The notes under the pieces: generated by a model
The model's input: the letters and a program-made list of their open reading frames with translations, nothing else
The model's database searches: none
What the model was told of the DNA's origin: nothing
Part shown: positions 26,177-35,522 of the stretch, piece after piece
How the letters are laid out: each line of letters begins with the position of its first letter
Position numbering within the stretch: the stretch's first letter is position 1
Made by a program: the position numbers and the translations under genes
Assembly (NCBI RefSeq): GCF_900465055.1
Contig: NZ_LS483250.1
Location: 434,001-498,000 of the forward strand
Reading direction: 5' to 3'
DNA length: 64,000 bases
Source of the DNA: Moritella yayanosii
GTDB taxonomy: Bacteria; Pseudomonadota; Gammaproteobacteria; Enterobacterales; Moritellaceae

Positions 26177-27850
26177 TTGAGCAGAATATACATGCCGTTA
26201 TTATTTGTTTTTTCTATCATTATAAGTGTCCAGGCTTATAGTGCTCAAACAAATGTGCTAAACACTCTTTCTCCCGTCAATGAAGCGCGTCAGGCGCTAC
26301 AAACAAATCAGCGCAACATTGAACAATTAATTGAACAGGGTCGTTATCAGCAATTAAATAGCAGAAAACTACAGGCTCGGGATGAAACTAAACCCCTATT
26401 GCCGGATACAACTCAATGTTTACCCATTAATAATGTGTATTTACAGGGCATAACGCTATTTACGAGTCAGGATCTGGGTGGGCTAACCGCGCTACCTAAA
26501 CACTGTATTACCAGTACACAATTAAATGTGTTGGTGAGAGAAATAACCCTGTTATACGTAAGCCGAGGATACATCACGACCCGGGTTAAATTTATACCAC
26601 CGGATCAGCAGGCCAGATTAGGGTTGCAAATAATAGAAGGATTTGTCGAAGGTATCGACGATCCAAGCCAACGACTTAACTTAACCCAATTATTTCCCGG
26701 TGTAATCGAGCAGCCATTAAACTTGCGGGATTTGGAACAAGGCCTGGATCAGGCAAATAGACTGCAGTCAAATCAGGTTCAACTCGATATTACTCCCGGC
26801 AGTAAACTTGGGGGGTCATGGATCAAATTACATAATGACAGCGCCAAGCCGTGGCAGCTGTCAGCATCGATGGATAATTACGGCCAAGAAAGTACCGGCA
26901 AATGGATAACCCGGGTTGGCGCAACACTGGATAATCCATTCAATCTCTCTGACTTTGTTAATGTGAGTGTCAGTTCATCACTGACAGAGTATGGCGAAAG
27001 GTATAACCGAAGTTATTCATTATTGTATTCAGTGCCATTTGGCTATTTTACGGTTAATGGATTTGTCAGTTTTTCGGAATATTTAAATAATCAGCAGTTA
27101 AAAATTCACCGTGTTGCTTTACACGGTAAAACCCAACAAACAGGGATAAAAGCTGATTATGTGTTTTATCGCGATCAAGATCAGCTAGACAGCATCTTTA
27201 CTCAGTTGTCGTATAAACAGGTAGATAACTATTTTGAGACGGTACGCCTCGATATCAGCAGCCCGACGTTAACTGTTGCCGAAGTAGGTGTTAGCCATAT
27301 GCAGATTTTACCGGCAGGTCAGCTGAATTTGAATGTAAGTGTTGAACAGGGGCTCCCCTGGTTTGGCGCGGACAATAGCCGTGATAAGTTCAGTGCCTCT
27401 GATACCGAGCCAGAGTTTGTTAAGGGCAAATTATGGGTGAATTTCAATCAATATTTCAGCCTGTTTGACCGGAACTATTTATATAACGCGCTCTGGTATA
27501 CCCAGTACAGTCCAGATTATCTACCTGGGGTGGAGTGGTTAAGTATATCTGACTCTGCAGCAGTGCGTGGTTTTAGCAACACATCGTTGTCAAGTGACGG
27601 CGGTTGGTATCTTCGTAACACTATATCTCATCGATTTCTAGGACTAGGAGGCATATTTACTGCACATATCAGTGCAGATGTTGGGCATTTATATGCACAA
27701 CAAACAGCTATAGGTCTATCTACGGGCCTTAATTATAGCTATCAATGGCTCAGTATAGGACTCGATGCCAGTCGCGGGCTGGTATTGTCCGCAGATGATT
27801 TTCCGGAAGAAAACGTACAGCTCTTGGGCCGTATTTCAGTGGTATTTTAA
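26177..27850 (+). CDS. TpsB outer-membrane transporter (ShlB/FhaC/HecB type)
   Basis: Two-partner secretion pore that exports the TpsA encoded next. 557 residues: signal peptide (LLFVFSIIISVQAYSA), POTRA-type periplasmic part (LPINNVYLQGITLF, ITLLYVSRGYITTRVKF) and a 16-strand barrel domain with a conserved VRGF-type motif (AAVRGFSNTSLSSDGGWYLRN) and a terminal aromatic strand LLGRISVVF. Start: TTG at 26177 has GAAGG 7 bases upstream; an ATG 15 bases later is the alternative. It is followed by tpsA after 18 bases, an operon. Confidence 0.93.
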   Translation: MSRIYMPLLFVFSIIISVQAYSAQTNVLNTLSPVNEARQALQTNQRNIEQLIEQGRYQQLNSRKLQARDETKPLLPDTTQCLPINNVYLQGITLFTSQDLGGLTALPKHCITSTQLNVLVREITLLYVSRGYITTRVKFIPPDQQARLGLQIIEGFVEGIDDPSQRLNLTQLFPGVIEQPLNLRDLEQGLDQANRLQSNQVQLDITPGSKLGGSWIKLHNDSAKPWQLSASMDNYGQESTGKWITRVGATLDNPFNLSDFVNVSVSSSLTEYGERYNRSYSLLYSVPFGYFTVNGFVSFSEYLNNQQLKIHRVALHGKTQQTGIKADYVFYRDQDQLDSIFTQLSYKQVDNYFETVRLDISSPTLTVAEVGVSHMQILPAGQLNLNVSVEQGLPWFGADNSRDKFSASDTEPEFVKGKLWVNFNQYFSLFDRNYLYNALWYTQYSPDYLPGVEWLSISDSAAVRGFSNTSLSSDGGWYLRNTISHRFLGLGGIFTAHISADVGHLYAQQTAIGLSTGLNYSYQWLSIGLDASRGLVLSADDFPEENVQLLGRISVVF

Positions 27851-27868
27851 TGTGAACATGGAGTATTT

Positions 27869-30800
27869 ATGAATTTTAAACTTTCCGCTTCAGGTAAAAT
27901 GACCGTCACGCTAATGATTGCATTAACGTCTTCGACAGTATTCGCGGCACCTGGCATTGTGGCCGCAGGGGACGCACTGCACTTGCCAGACGTAACAACA
28001 GCAAGGAACGGTGCATTAGTTGTTAACATTGTCGCGCCCAATGCTTCTGGTTTATCCCATAACCAGTATAAAAGCTTTAATGTGAACACACCGGGTGCAG
28101 TTTTAAATAATTCAACGTCAGCCGGGCAGTCCGTGTTAGCCGGGCAACTGCAGGCTAATGGGTTTTTACATGGTCAGGCAGCCTCCATTATTTTGAATGA
28201 AGTTATTAGCCGAAACCCCTCGTTATTGCTGGGAGCACAGGAAATCTTTGGCATGGCGGCTGACTATGTACTCGCTAATCCTAACGGGATCACCTGTGAT
28301 GGCTGTGGTTTTATTAATACTAATTCGGCCACACTGGCTGTTGCCACGCCATTATTAAAGCTGGGTGCCATTGACGGTTACAGCACAACCAATAATTCAA
28401 ACTCACTGAATATCGGCAATGCAGGTTTGCATGCTAATCAGGTCCTGCAACTGATAGCACCCACTATAAATAGTCGTGGTGTCATCACTGCGCAGCAAAG
28501 CATCACTGCAATCACAGGTCAAAATATTGTGGATCAGGATGCGCAGTTAGTAAAAGCGGATACATTTACGGACTCTGCACTCGACAGCTATTACCTTGGC
28601 AGCATGCAGGCCGGTAAGATCAAGATTGTTAATACCGCTGCAGGTAGTGGTGTCAATCTTGGCGGGAGCCTGACAGCCAGTGCTAGCATTGATGTTGATG
28701 CCGCAGGTGAACTGAGCATTGAAGCGGCGAAACTGCGTGGTGACGACATCAATCTTACCGCAGATACTCTGCGCACCAAAGGTAAGATCGTCAGTGAGCA
28801 GATCGATAAAGACGGTGATGAAAACTATAAAAACTACCGTGGTGCTATCGATGTAAACCAGAAAGAAACCCATGAAAAGCTGATCCAAACTGAGATCGAG
28901 GGTAAAAATATCACCCTGATTGCAGCGCAGGAAAATCGTATTTCAGCAACAAATATCAGCGGTGACACCATCAATCTAACGGGTGGCAGCTTAGTGTTAG
29001 ACGGTCAAAAAACAACGCAAACGGTAGAGCATACGGATGACCGTTGGTTTTATTCCTGGGTACAGAATAAATCTCAGAAAGATGTTCAGGAACAGCAGCA
29101 TGGTACTCATTTAAACGCGACGAAGAGCATTACAATGACATCGGAGCAGGGTGATCTGAGTGTCAGTGGTGCGCAGCTCATAGCGCAAGACGGTATTCGC
29201 TTAACAGCGAAAAAAGATATTATGTTAGACGCACTGGTGGCGGATGATAGTCATCAAGAGAAAATTTACCACAAAAATCATACGGCAAAACTGCTGACAG
29301 GTACGCAGGAAAGCAAAGAAAGTAAGCAGACACTTACAGCGAGTAAGCTATCAACTGCGGGGTCCGTTCAAATTATCGCTGGTGGCAATATCACGGCGCA
29401 GGCGACGCAGATCAATGCGGGTGACGATTTAACCGTTCTGACCGAGCAGACATTAACTGTCGGTGTGCAGCAAACCGTCTCCGAACAGCTGCATTCGGAT
29501 GATAAAAAATACTGGGGCGGCATTGGCGGCGGATCAAACAGCAGTGATAAACACAGAGAACAAAACGGCCATGCTTCTGTCTTTCAGGCTGGTGGCGAGA
29601 TCATAATCGCTGCGGATGCAGGGGTTAAGATCACTGGAAGCCAGATAAAATCTGAGCAGGGTGGAATTATCCATGCCAATGAGGGTGAGATCGTGATTAA
29701 CAATACCGTCAATACCAGCACAGACAGCAATAGCTCCCGTAATGGCACTATCTTTAATATTACCAACCGATCAGGTAAAAGTGATCAGCAGATTGATAAG
29801 GTTTTCGGCAGTGAAGTCGTAGCTGAAACCTCTCTTGATATCGTCAGTGGTAAGGATGTCACTGTCCGGGCCAGCACTGTTAACACTCATGGTAGTCTGA
29901 ATATCACATCAGCCGGTGATATCAATATTGACGGCGCTGCAGATCGGACGCATGTTGTTGAGGAAAAGACCGCACTCACCGCTAAGGGCTATGCCGAAAA
30001 AGACGGCAACAAACAGTACAAAGTTGGCTTTGATATTACCCATAACAGAGATAAAACTGATCAAACCAGTACTCAGTTGGTTGGTTCAACCGTTACCGGC
30101 GGTGACGTTAATCTGCACGCGGCAGATACGGTAACAGTGACAGGATCTGATCTGAACACAACCGTTGGCGATGCCAATATCAGTGCAAAAAACGTCGCGT
30201 TCCTGGCCGATGAAGATACTACTGTGATCGATCATGAACATACCGCCGTCGGTGGCGGTTTATATTTCTCGGGCGGTATAGAGAAAGGACGTGTGGCGGC
30301 TAAAGTGGATTATACAAAGGAGCAGGAAAATTCAAGCCAGAGCACAGCTAAAGTCAGCCATACTGATATTGCCGGTGACTTGAACGTGCACGCAACAGAA
30401 AAAGTGACCCAACAGGGTACTCAACATGATGTGGCGGGTACTTATCGGGTCAGTGCTAATGAACTTGAAAATCTGGCGGCAGAAGATTCGCTGACCGAAC
30501 ATAACAAGACGCTTAAGGTCGGCGTTGAAGTCGGTGTTGAAGTCAACTATGCCGGTGTGACCAAACCAATTGAAGGGGCGATCGAAACCTTAATTCAGTT
30601 GGATGTCAAAGGCAGTGCTGAGGCCATTAAAGGTGCTGTGACGGATGTCGTGAGTGTCGGAAAAGAGTTGATTGATAATAAAGGTAAACCAAGCTGGTCA
30701 CAGGCAACAAAAGTCGGTAATGCGGTCAATACCGTACTCGATCAGGATATTCCGGGGAAGATTGAGATAGCCACCGATGCGATCAAAGAGATCGGTGGTG

Positions 30801-32560
30801 CTATCAAGGATCTCGCTAAGGCTGACTTTGCCATGCCACAGGCGGGCGTTGATGTCGCGACGAAAGTGACCAATAACCAGTCTGACAGTCACAGCACTCA
30901 GGCTAAGGCAACCCAGATCAAGGCCGGCATTATCGAGATCAATGTGGCCAATAAACTTCATGATCAAGGCACCGATTACCAAGCCAGTGACGGCAGTATT
31001 GAGATCCGTGCTCGTGAACATCAAAGTGAATCGGCCTTTAATACTACTGAGATGAACAGCAGTGAGATCAGCGGCGGCGGATCTGTGCAGGTTGCGACCT
31101 CAACAGGCCACGATATTAAGGTCGGGGTGCAGGGTAACGGCAGTAATAAACAACACCAGCAGCAGAGTAAAACGGCGCAGGTTGGTCATATTACTGCTAA
31201 AAACGGAGTAAACATTAAGGTTGAAGAAGATGCCAGTTACCAGGGAACGCATGTTGACGGCGGCCAGGGCAAAGCACAGATCAGTGCAGGCAATGATCTG
31301 ACTATTGAGCAGGCTACAAACTCATCATCAGATACCGGCCGTGACTTTGATCTGGCGATCACTGCCAAAGTCGGTGTTACTCCAAATGCGAAAGATCTGG
31401 GTGGCAGCATCAAAGGCGGTTATGCCAATAATGTTGACAGCACTACCGAGGGCGTTGTTAGTGAGCTTAATGGTCAGGGCGGTGTTGAATTAAAGGCCGG
31501 TCGTGATCTCACTCTGCAGGGCAGTCAGATTGGCAGTACAGATCAGCAAGCCGGTTCGGTCACTATTGCGGCTAACGGACAGGTGAATATCAGTGCGGCA
31601 ACGGCAACTGAAAGCCATGAGAAGGGACGCTATGCCGGTAACCTTAATATCGGTGGTGGCCAGAATCAGGGGGATGAATCATCGGTGAATAAAGGCAATT
31701 TAGGCATGGGTGTGGTTTTAGACCACTCGGCGAATACGCAAATGAAAGAAACAGGCGCAGTGATCGCGAGTCAGGGTGATGTATCAGTGACTGCAGGGGC
31801 TGGGAATGATCAGGCATTATCACTGAAAGGCACCCAGATGGACGGGCTGCATGTTGATATTAATGCCGAAAACGGCGGTGTCGTTATCGTCAGTGCGGAT
31901 GATGAAAACCACGGCAGCGGGTGGAACTTTGGGTTAAACCTCGGCGGTGACATGGCATCAACAACGGCCAAAACGGAAGCTACTGATTCAGGTTCGAAAC
32001 TGGGCGGTGCAATAGGTCTTAAAGGGGGCTATGAAAAACAGGACAGTCACCATTATGATAATAGCCGCATCAGCGGGACTGATGTGAACCTCGACAGTGC
32101 GAAAGATTTTACACTTACCGGTGCGAATGTAAGCGGCCAGCAGGTGACCGCTAATGTTGCTGGTGGATTGCAGGTTGATAGCCAGCTAACACATGACAGC
32201 AGTTACAAAGTCGGTCTGCAAACCGGTATTGAGAAAAAGGCCGATGCAGCACCGAATAAAAACAGTGTAATTCAGAACATTGCGAATGATATCCAACTCA
32301 AGGGGGAGTATGAATATGCTGACAGTGATACGGTGACAGAAGCAAGTTCAATATCCAGTGAGCAGGGGGTTACCCTGAATGTTGCTGGAGATACCCAGTT
32401 GACCAGCAGCGATATCAGTTCTGAAATGGGCAACGTGGCGTTAAATACCCGTCATCAAACCACCCAGTCGCTGAAAGAAAATCAGAAAAGTGGCAAATTT
32501 GGCGGCGATATTGGCAGAATGATACGCGGATTTTTTAGCCGCAATCAAGACAAAAGTTAG
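27869..32560 (+). CDS. TpsA filamentous hemagglutinin-like exoprotein
   Basis: 1563 residues exported by the upstream TpsB. Signal peptide about 1-26 (ALTSSTVFAAPG); TPS secretion domain about 27-270 with NEVISRNPSLLLGAQEIFG-type text and the NPNGI motif followed by TCDGCGFIN; then long beta-helix repeats rich in G, N, D, S and T (repeated blocks such as GDVNLHAADTVTV, GNDLTIEQAT, GRDLTLQGSQIG). It ends GRMIRGFFSRNQDKS with no VENN pre-toxin motif and no recognisable toxin tail, and no immunity gene follows, so adhesion rather than contact-dependent inhibition is inferred. Base composition is visibly richer in G and C than neighbours, and the locus is bordered by gene remnants, suggesting acquisition by transfer. 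Confidence 0.92.
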   Translation: MNFKLSASGKMTVTLMIALTSSTVFAAPGIVAAGDALHLPDVTTARNGALVVNIVAPNASGLSHNQYKSFNVNTPGAVLNNSTSAGQSVLAGQLQANGFLHGQAASIILNEVISRNPSLLLGAQEIFGMAADYVLANPNGITCDGCGFINTNSATLAVATPLLKLGAIDGYSTTNNSNSLNIGNAGLHANQVLQLIAPTINSRGVITAQQSITAITGQNIVDQDAQLVKADTFTDSALDSYYLGSMQAGKIKIVNTAAGSGVNLGGSLTASASIDVDAAGELSIEAAKLRGDDINLTADTLRTKGKIVSEQIDKDGDENYKNYRGAIDVNQKETHEKLIQTEIEGKNITLIAAQENRISATNISGDTINLTGGSLVLDGQKTTQTVEHTDDRWFYSWVQNKSQKDVQEQQHGTHLNATKSITMTSEQGDLSVSGAQLIAQDGIRLTAKKDIMLDALVADDSHQEKIYHKNHTAKLLTGTQESKESKQTLTASKLSTAGSVQIIAGGNITAQATQINAGDDLTVLTEQTLTVGVQQTVSEQLHSDDKKYWGGIGGGSNSSDKHREQNGHASVFQAGGEIIIAADAGVKITGSQIKSEQGGIIHANEGEIVINNTVNTSTDSNSSRNGTIFNITNRSGKSDQQIDKVFGSEVVAETSLDIVSGKDVTVRASTVNTHGSLNITSAGDINIDGAADRTHVVEEKTALTAKGYAEKDGNKQYKVGFDITHNRDKTDQTSTQLVGSTVTGGDVNLHAADTVTVTGSDLNTTVGDANISAKNVAFLADEDTTVIDHEHTAVGGGLYFSGGIEKGRVAAKVDYTKEQENSSQSTAKVSHTDIAGDLNVHATEKVTQQGTQHDVAGTYRVSANELENLAAEDSLTEHNKTLKVGVEVGVEVNYAGVTKPIEGAIETLIQLDVKGSAEAIKGAVTDVVSVGKELIDNKGKPSWSQATKVGNAVNTVLDQDIPGKIEIATDAIKEIGGAIKDLAKADFAMPQAGVDVATKVTNNQSDSHSTQAKATQIKAGIIEINVANKLHDQGTDYQASDGSIEIRAREHQSESAFNTTEMNSSEISGGGSVQVATSTGHDIKVGVQGNGSNKQHQQQSKTAQVGHITAKNGVNIKVEEDASYQGTHVDGGQGKAQISAGNDLTIEQATNSSSDTGRDFDLAITAKVGVTPNAKDLGGSIKGGYANNVDSTTEGVVSELNGQGGVELKAGRDLTLQGSQIGSTDQQAGSVTIAANGQVNISAATATESHEKGRYAGNLNIGGGQNQGDESSVNKGNLGMGVVLDHSANTQMKETGAVIASQGDVSVTAGAGNDQALSLKGTQMDGLHVDINAENGGVVIVSADDENHGSGWNFGLNLGGDMASTTAKTEATDSGSKLGGAIGLKGGYEKQDSHHYDNSRISGTDVNLDSAKDFTLTGANVSGQQVTANVAGGLQVDSQLTHDSSYKVGLQTGIEKKADAAPNKNSVIQNIANDIQLKGEYEYADSDTVTEASSISSEQGVTLNVAGDTQLTSSDISSEMGNVALNTRHQTTQSLKENQKSGKFGGDIGRMIRGFFSRNQDKS

Positions 32561-32590
32561 AGTTTAGGAAGCAGAGCGCTGCTGCATAGA

Positions 32591-32628
32591 CCATCGTCGG
32601 AACGTTTTTCCGGCGATGGCTTTTTTTT
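32591..32628 (+). terminator. Rho-independent terminator of the tpsBA operon
   Basis: Arms CCATCGTCGG (32591-32600) and CCGGCGATGG (32610-32619), one wobble pair, followed by eight T. A strong terminator 30 bases past the tpsA stop. Confidence 0.88.
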
Positions 32629-32710
32629 AACTTGAATTGGATATATACCCGTGAACAATAACAGCTTGTCGTAGCGTGCTTAAAGGTAAAATACTTACAG
32701 GAGTAGTATT

Positions 32711-32911
32711 ATGGTTACTGTCGAAGAACATTACGAGAGCTTATTATCTGATGTATATACATGGCTAATGGGTGGATTTGATGAAGCTAAAAGCAATAAT
32801 GTTGAGTTCTTTAAAAGCAGGAATATTACTCCCTCATCCTCTGGTATTGCTGTTGATTTAGGGGCTGGTTCTGGTTTTCAATTGATCCCTTTGGCTGAGC
32901 TCGTTGTCTAA
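32711..32911 (+). pseudogene. Class I SAM methyltransferase, 5-prime fragment
   Basis: 66 codons reading MVTVEEHYESLLSDVYTWLM, then motif I of SAM-dependent methyltransferases, IAVDLGAGSGFQLIPLAEL, and a stop at VV. A complete enzyme would be about 200 residues or more; everything after motif I is gone and the following sequence does not continue it. The start has AGGAG upstream, so this was a genuine gene start. Confidence 0.75.
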
Positions 32912-33063
32912 GGTGATTTGAGTGTTGCTAGCGGAGGTGAATCACTCGGTGTCATCATTTGCGCGTCATCAATCGAATTACAAGCTGCCAGCATATTCGT
33001 AAGACGACGTAACAAGTCAATCGCTAGGGTACGTTGCTCAATCAAGCTTTCTCTTCTATCCAT
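32908..33063 (-). CDS. Possible 51-residue protein, unknown
   Basis: Minus-strand frame MDRRESLIEQRTLAIDLLRR... ending LATLKSP. The N-terminal half would form an amphipathic helix. It overlaps the end of the methyltransferase fragment by 4 bases and has no clear ribosome site. It may be a remnant of whatever replaced the methyltransferase 3-prime end. The rest of the spacer up to 33359 is AT-rich with nothing recognised. Confidence 0.25.
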   Translation of the reverse strand: MDRRESLIEQRTLAIDLLRRLTNMLAACNSIDDAQMMTPSDSPPLATLKSP

Positions 33064-33359
33064 TTGTTATTTTTTACATTTCTTTTCATTGTATAACCTA
33101 GAAGATCGAGTTGATTTTATCTATTATTCGAGCTGGTCATCGCACTTTAAGTTGTTACATTAACTATATAAATAAAGTGACCGTAACTTTAAATATTCTA
33201 ATGCTGTCGAAAATAGTAAGTATATTAATTATATGAGTGATGTTAAAGTATATAAAATACTCATTTATAGGTACTTGGTTGTTATTTCTATTTTTATAAA
33301 TTACTTTGTCTCATTTATAGGGTGGATTGTCATTGTGTCAATCTGAGGAACTGTTAAAC

Positions 33360-33956
33360 ATGGATAATCATACTTGGTTAGAAGAAACCAAACTTGTTGG
33401 TACTATCGTGACGTTAATGCCATTGCAGCGAAAGCATGCGGATGCATTGATCGAAGCGGCATCTGATGGCAACTTGTGGGAGTTATGGTTTACCAGTATA
33501 CCAACGGCTGAAACAATCGATATGTATATTGAAAAAGCATTAAACGATCATTCATTGGGTCTCGCATTACCTTTTGTGGTTGTTGATAATGCAACGGGCG
33601 ATATTATCGGTTCGACACGTTTATGCGAAATAAGCCCTGAAAATGACCGTGTTGAAATCGGTTATACTTGGTATGCAAAACGTCATCAACAAACAGGTGT
33701 AAATACAGAATGTAAGTATTTGTTATTACAGCATGCTTTTGAACAGTTAAATGTGATTGCGACTGAGTTCAGAACGCATTGGCACAACCATGTTTCCCGT
33801 GCTGCAATCGCGCGTTTAGGCGCGAAACAAGATGGGGTACTACGTAATCATAAAAAAGACAAAGATGGCCACTACCGCGATACGGTGGTGTTTTCAATTA
33901 TTGATCACGAATGGCCGATGGTGAAACACAGTTTAAATTATAAGATGAATCGGTAA
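33360..33956 (+). CDS. GNAT acetyltransferase, RimJ/RimL-like
   Basis: 198 residues from the ATG at 33360 (GAGGA upstream; the longer frame from 33327 lacks one). GNAT fold: LVGTIVTLMPLQRKHADALIEAA at the start, PFVVVDNATGDIIGSTRLCEI (strand 3-4), VEIGYTWYAKRHQQTGVNTECKYLLLQHAF in the acetyl-CoA region, and RTHWHNHVSRAAIARLGAKQDGVLRNH, the usual C-terminal signature of this subfamily. It probably transfers acetyl groups to a protein N-terminus or small amine; the acceptor is unknown. Single gene. Confidence 0.88.
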   Translation: MDNHTWLEETKLVGTIVTLMPLQRKHADALIEAASDGNLWELWFTSIPTAETIDMYIEKALNDHSLGLALPFVVVDNATGDIIGSTRLCEISPENDRVEIGYTWYAKRHQQTGVNTECKYLLLQHAFEQLNVIATEFRTHWHNHVSRAAIARLGAKQDGVLRNHKKDKDGHYRDTVVFSIIDHEWPMVKHSLNYKMNR

Positions 33957-34156
33957 GTGCATAATTAACCAAAGAGCTGGTTTAGAAAACATTGAGAAGG
34001 CGGTGAGCCAAGGTATGCTTAAATAGATATTTGTTTAGTAATACAATAAAGTCGTTAAAAATGGTGAAGAAGTCGGCGCTTCCTTGTTGCAGTGCTTGGT
34101 CTGATTTAGCCTTTATGCTATTTTCTATACACAACTTATTATAGGGAATACCTAAA

Positions 34157-34729
34157 ATGCCAAAGGCAAGTGACGTTAAAAAGAATACCGCTGTTGAATA
34201 TAATAACGGCGTATACATCATCCGTGATATCGAGCGCTCAGTACCACAAGGCCGTGCCGGTGGCAGCATCTACCGCATGCGCTTGTACGATGTCGTTACA
34301 GGGTCAAAAATTGATGTAGTATTTAAAGACAGCGACAACCTTAACCTTGCTGATCTTACACGTAGCCAAGTTATATTCTCTTACTCTGACGGTGACGAAT
34401 ATGTATTCATGGATACAGAAGACTACACACCTTACAGCCTAGATAAAGCAACAATTGCTGATGAGTTACTATTCATCACAGAAGACACGCAAGGCCTTCA
34501 AGTACTTATTGTTGACGGCAAGCCGGTCTCTATCGAGCTACCTTCTGCGGTTGAAATGGTGATTGTAGAAACTGACCCGTCAATTAAAGGTGCGTCGGCA
34601 AGTGCGCGTACTAAACCAGCGATCCTTTCTACTGGCCTTACGGTACAAGTACCTGAATACATCGCTAGCGGCGAAAAAATCAAGATCAATACGACTGACC
34701 ACAAGTTCATGAGTCGTGCAGATAAATAA
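34157..34729 (+). CDS. yeiP: Elongation factor P-like protein EfpL (YeiP)
   Basis: EF-P paralogue that helps ribosomes through difficult proline-type motifs. 190 residues with three OB-like domains: [20 protein letters not shown] at the start, the tip loop [20 protein letters not shown] around residues 26-45 carrying an arginine where EF-P has its modified lysine, [20 protein letters not shown], and the C-terminal [30 protein letters not shown]. It needs no lysyl modification, as in other EfpL. A strong terminator follows, so it is monocistronic. Confidence 0.94.
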   Translation: MPKASDVKKNTAVEYNNGVYIIRDIERSVPQGRAGGSIYRMRLYDVVTGSKIDVVFKDSDNLNLADLTRSQVIFSYSDGDEYVFMDTEDYTPYSLDKATIADELLFITEDTQGLQVLIVDGKPVSIELPSAVEMVIVETDPSIKGASASARTKPAILSTGLTVQVPEYIASGEKIKINTTDHKFMSRADK

Positions 34730-34750
34730 TAGCTTAGTCTATTAGCGAAA

Positions 34751-34784
34751 AACCCGTTATCTAAAGCAGATAACGGGTTTTTTT
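34751..34784 (+). terminator. Rho-independent terminator of yeiP
   Basis: Perfect 12-base arms AACCCGTTATCT and AGATAACGGGTT around a 5-base loop, followed by seven T. Confidence 0.93.
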
Positions 34785-35142
34785 ATGTCAGTCACAATTG
34801 TGCTGCACTTATTACTTGAATCCAGCAAGACTTCTTGAATGTACTTCTGGAAGTGTCTTTTGGTGATTTACAATTTCTATTATGGTGAGTCACTGACGAT
34901 AAGTTAGCTGTAGCATGGTTCGTTACAGTGTAAATCATTTCAAAATAGATCAGAAATATGGCTATAGCTGTCACGCTGCACCATTCTTATATATTTTTTA
35001 GAGTAATTGCACCAATTATTAGTTTTGATTATTGAAAGTCGTTGATTATAGGAGTAAATTACCTACCAATTAATGGTTATTGTCGATACTTAAGATTAGT
35101 AAGTTTGGCACCATCTAAAAATAAAATGTGCCGTTGCTCAAC

Positions 35143-35251
35143 TGTGATCCCCTGCAAGGTTAACCAATCTGAAATGATGCGTGTAGGTATCTACCTCAAC
35201 TTAATTTGTATCTTTGTATTGTCGATAGTGGCGTGGTTGTTCTGGTCATAG
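35143..35251 (+). pseudogene. C-terminal remnant of a DASS/SLC13-type anion transporter
   Basis: The last 36 codons of an otherwise meaningless frame read VNQSEMMRVGIYLNLICIFV then LSIVAWLFW and stop, matching the last helix of divalent anion:sodium symporters (EM-x-x-x-G-x-x-LN-x-I-x-I-x-V). The upstream part that should carry the TPPNA-type motif is scrambled. The rest of the 34785-35522 spacer shows no gene; a weak hairpin at about 35299-35318 followed by T may be its old terminator. Confidence 0.4.
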
Positions 35252-35522
35252 GTCGACAAGCTCTGAACGAATACAATTCTCATCAATAAATGAGAAGGTC
35301 GCTTGATGTGGCCTTTTTTGTCTAATAAATCATTCTTTTATGATTAGTTTTTATTCTCCATTTGTGTTGGTAATGTGATAACAGACGTTAGATTACGCTT
35401 TAAATTTATGTATTATCGTAACATAATGTTTAAATTACTTATTAATACTATATTGTATATAGTCATTGCGATGTAATCGGTATATCATCTTTAGCCCAAA
35501 TTATGCGAAGAACGGGTGTGTT

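Noticed and set aside
27869-32560. CdiA-type toxin delivery by the TpsA protein
   Set aside because: No VENN motif, no toxin domain and no immunity gene after the stop; the protein ends in beta-helix text.
34792-34974. Minus-strand 60-codon frame downstream of yeiP
   Set aside because: No similarity or ribosome site; lies in a spacer better explained by a transporter remnant.
35466-35522. Longer N-terminus for the membrane diguanylate cyclase
   Set aside because: It would start at a TTG with no ribosome site and add residues before a normal signal-anchor helix.
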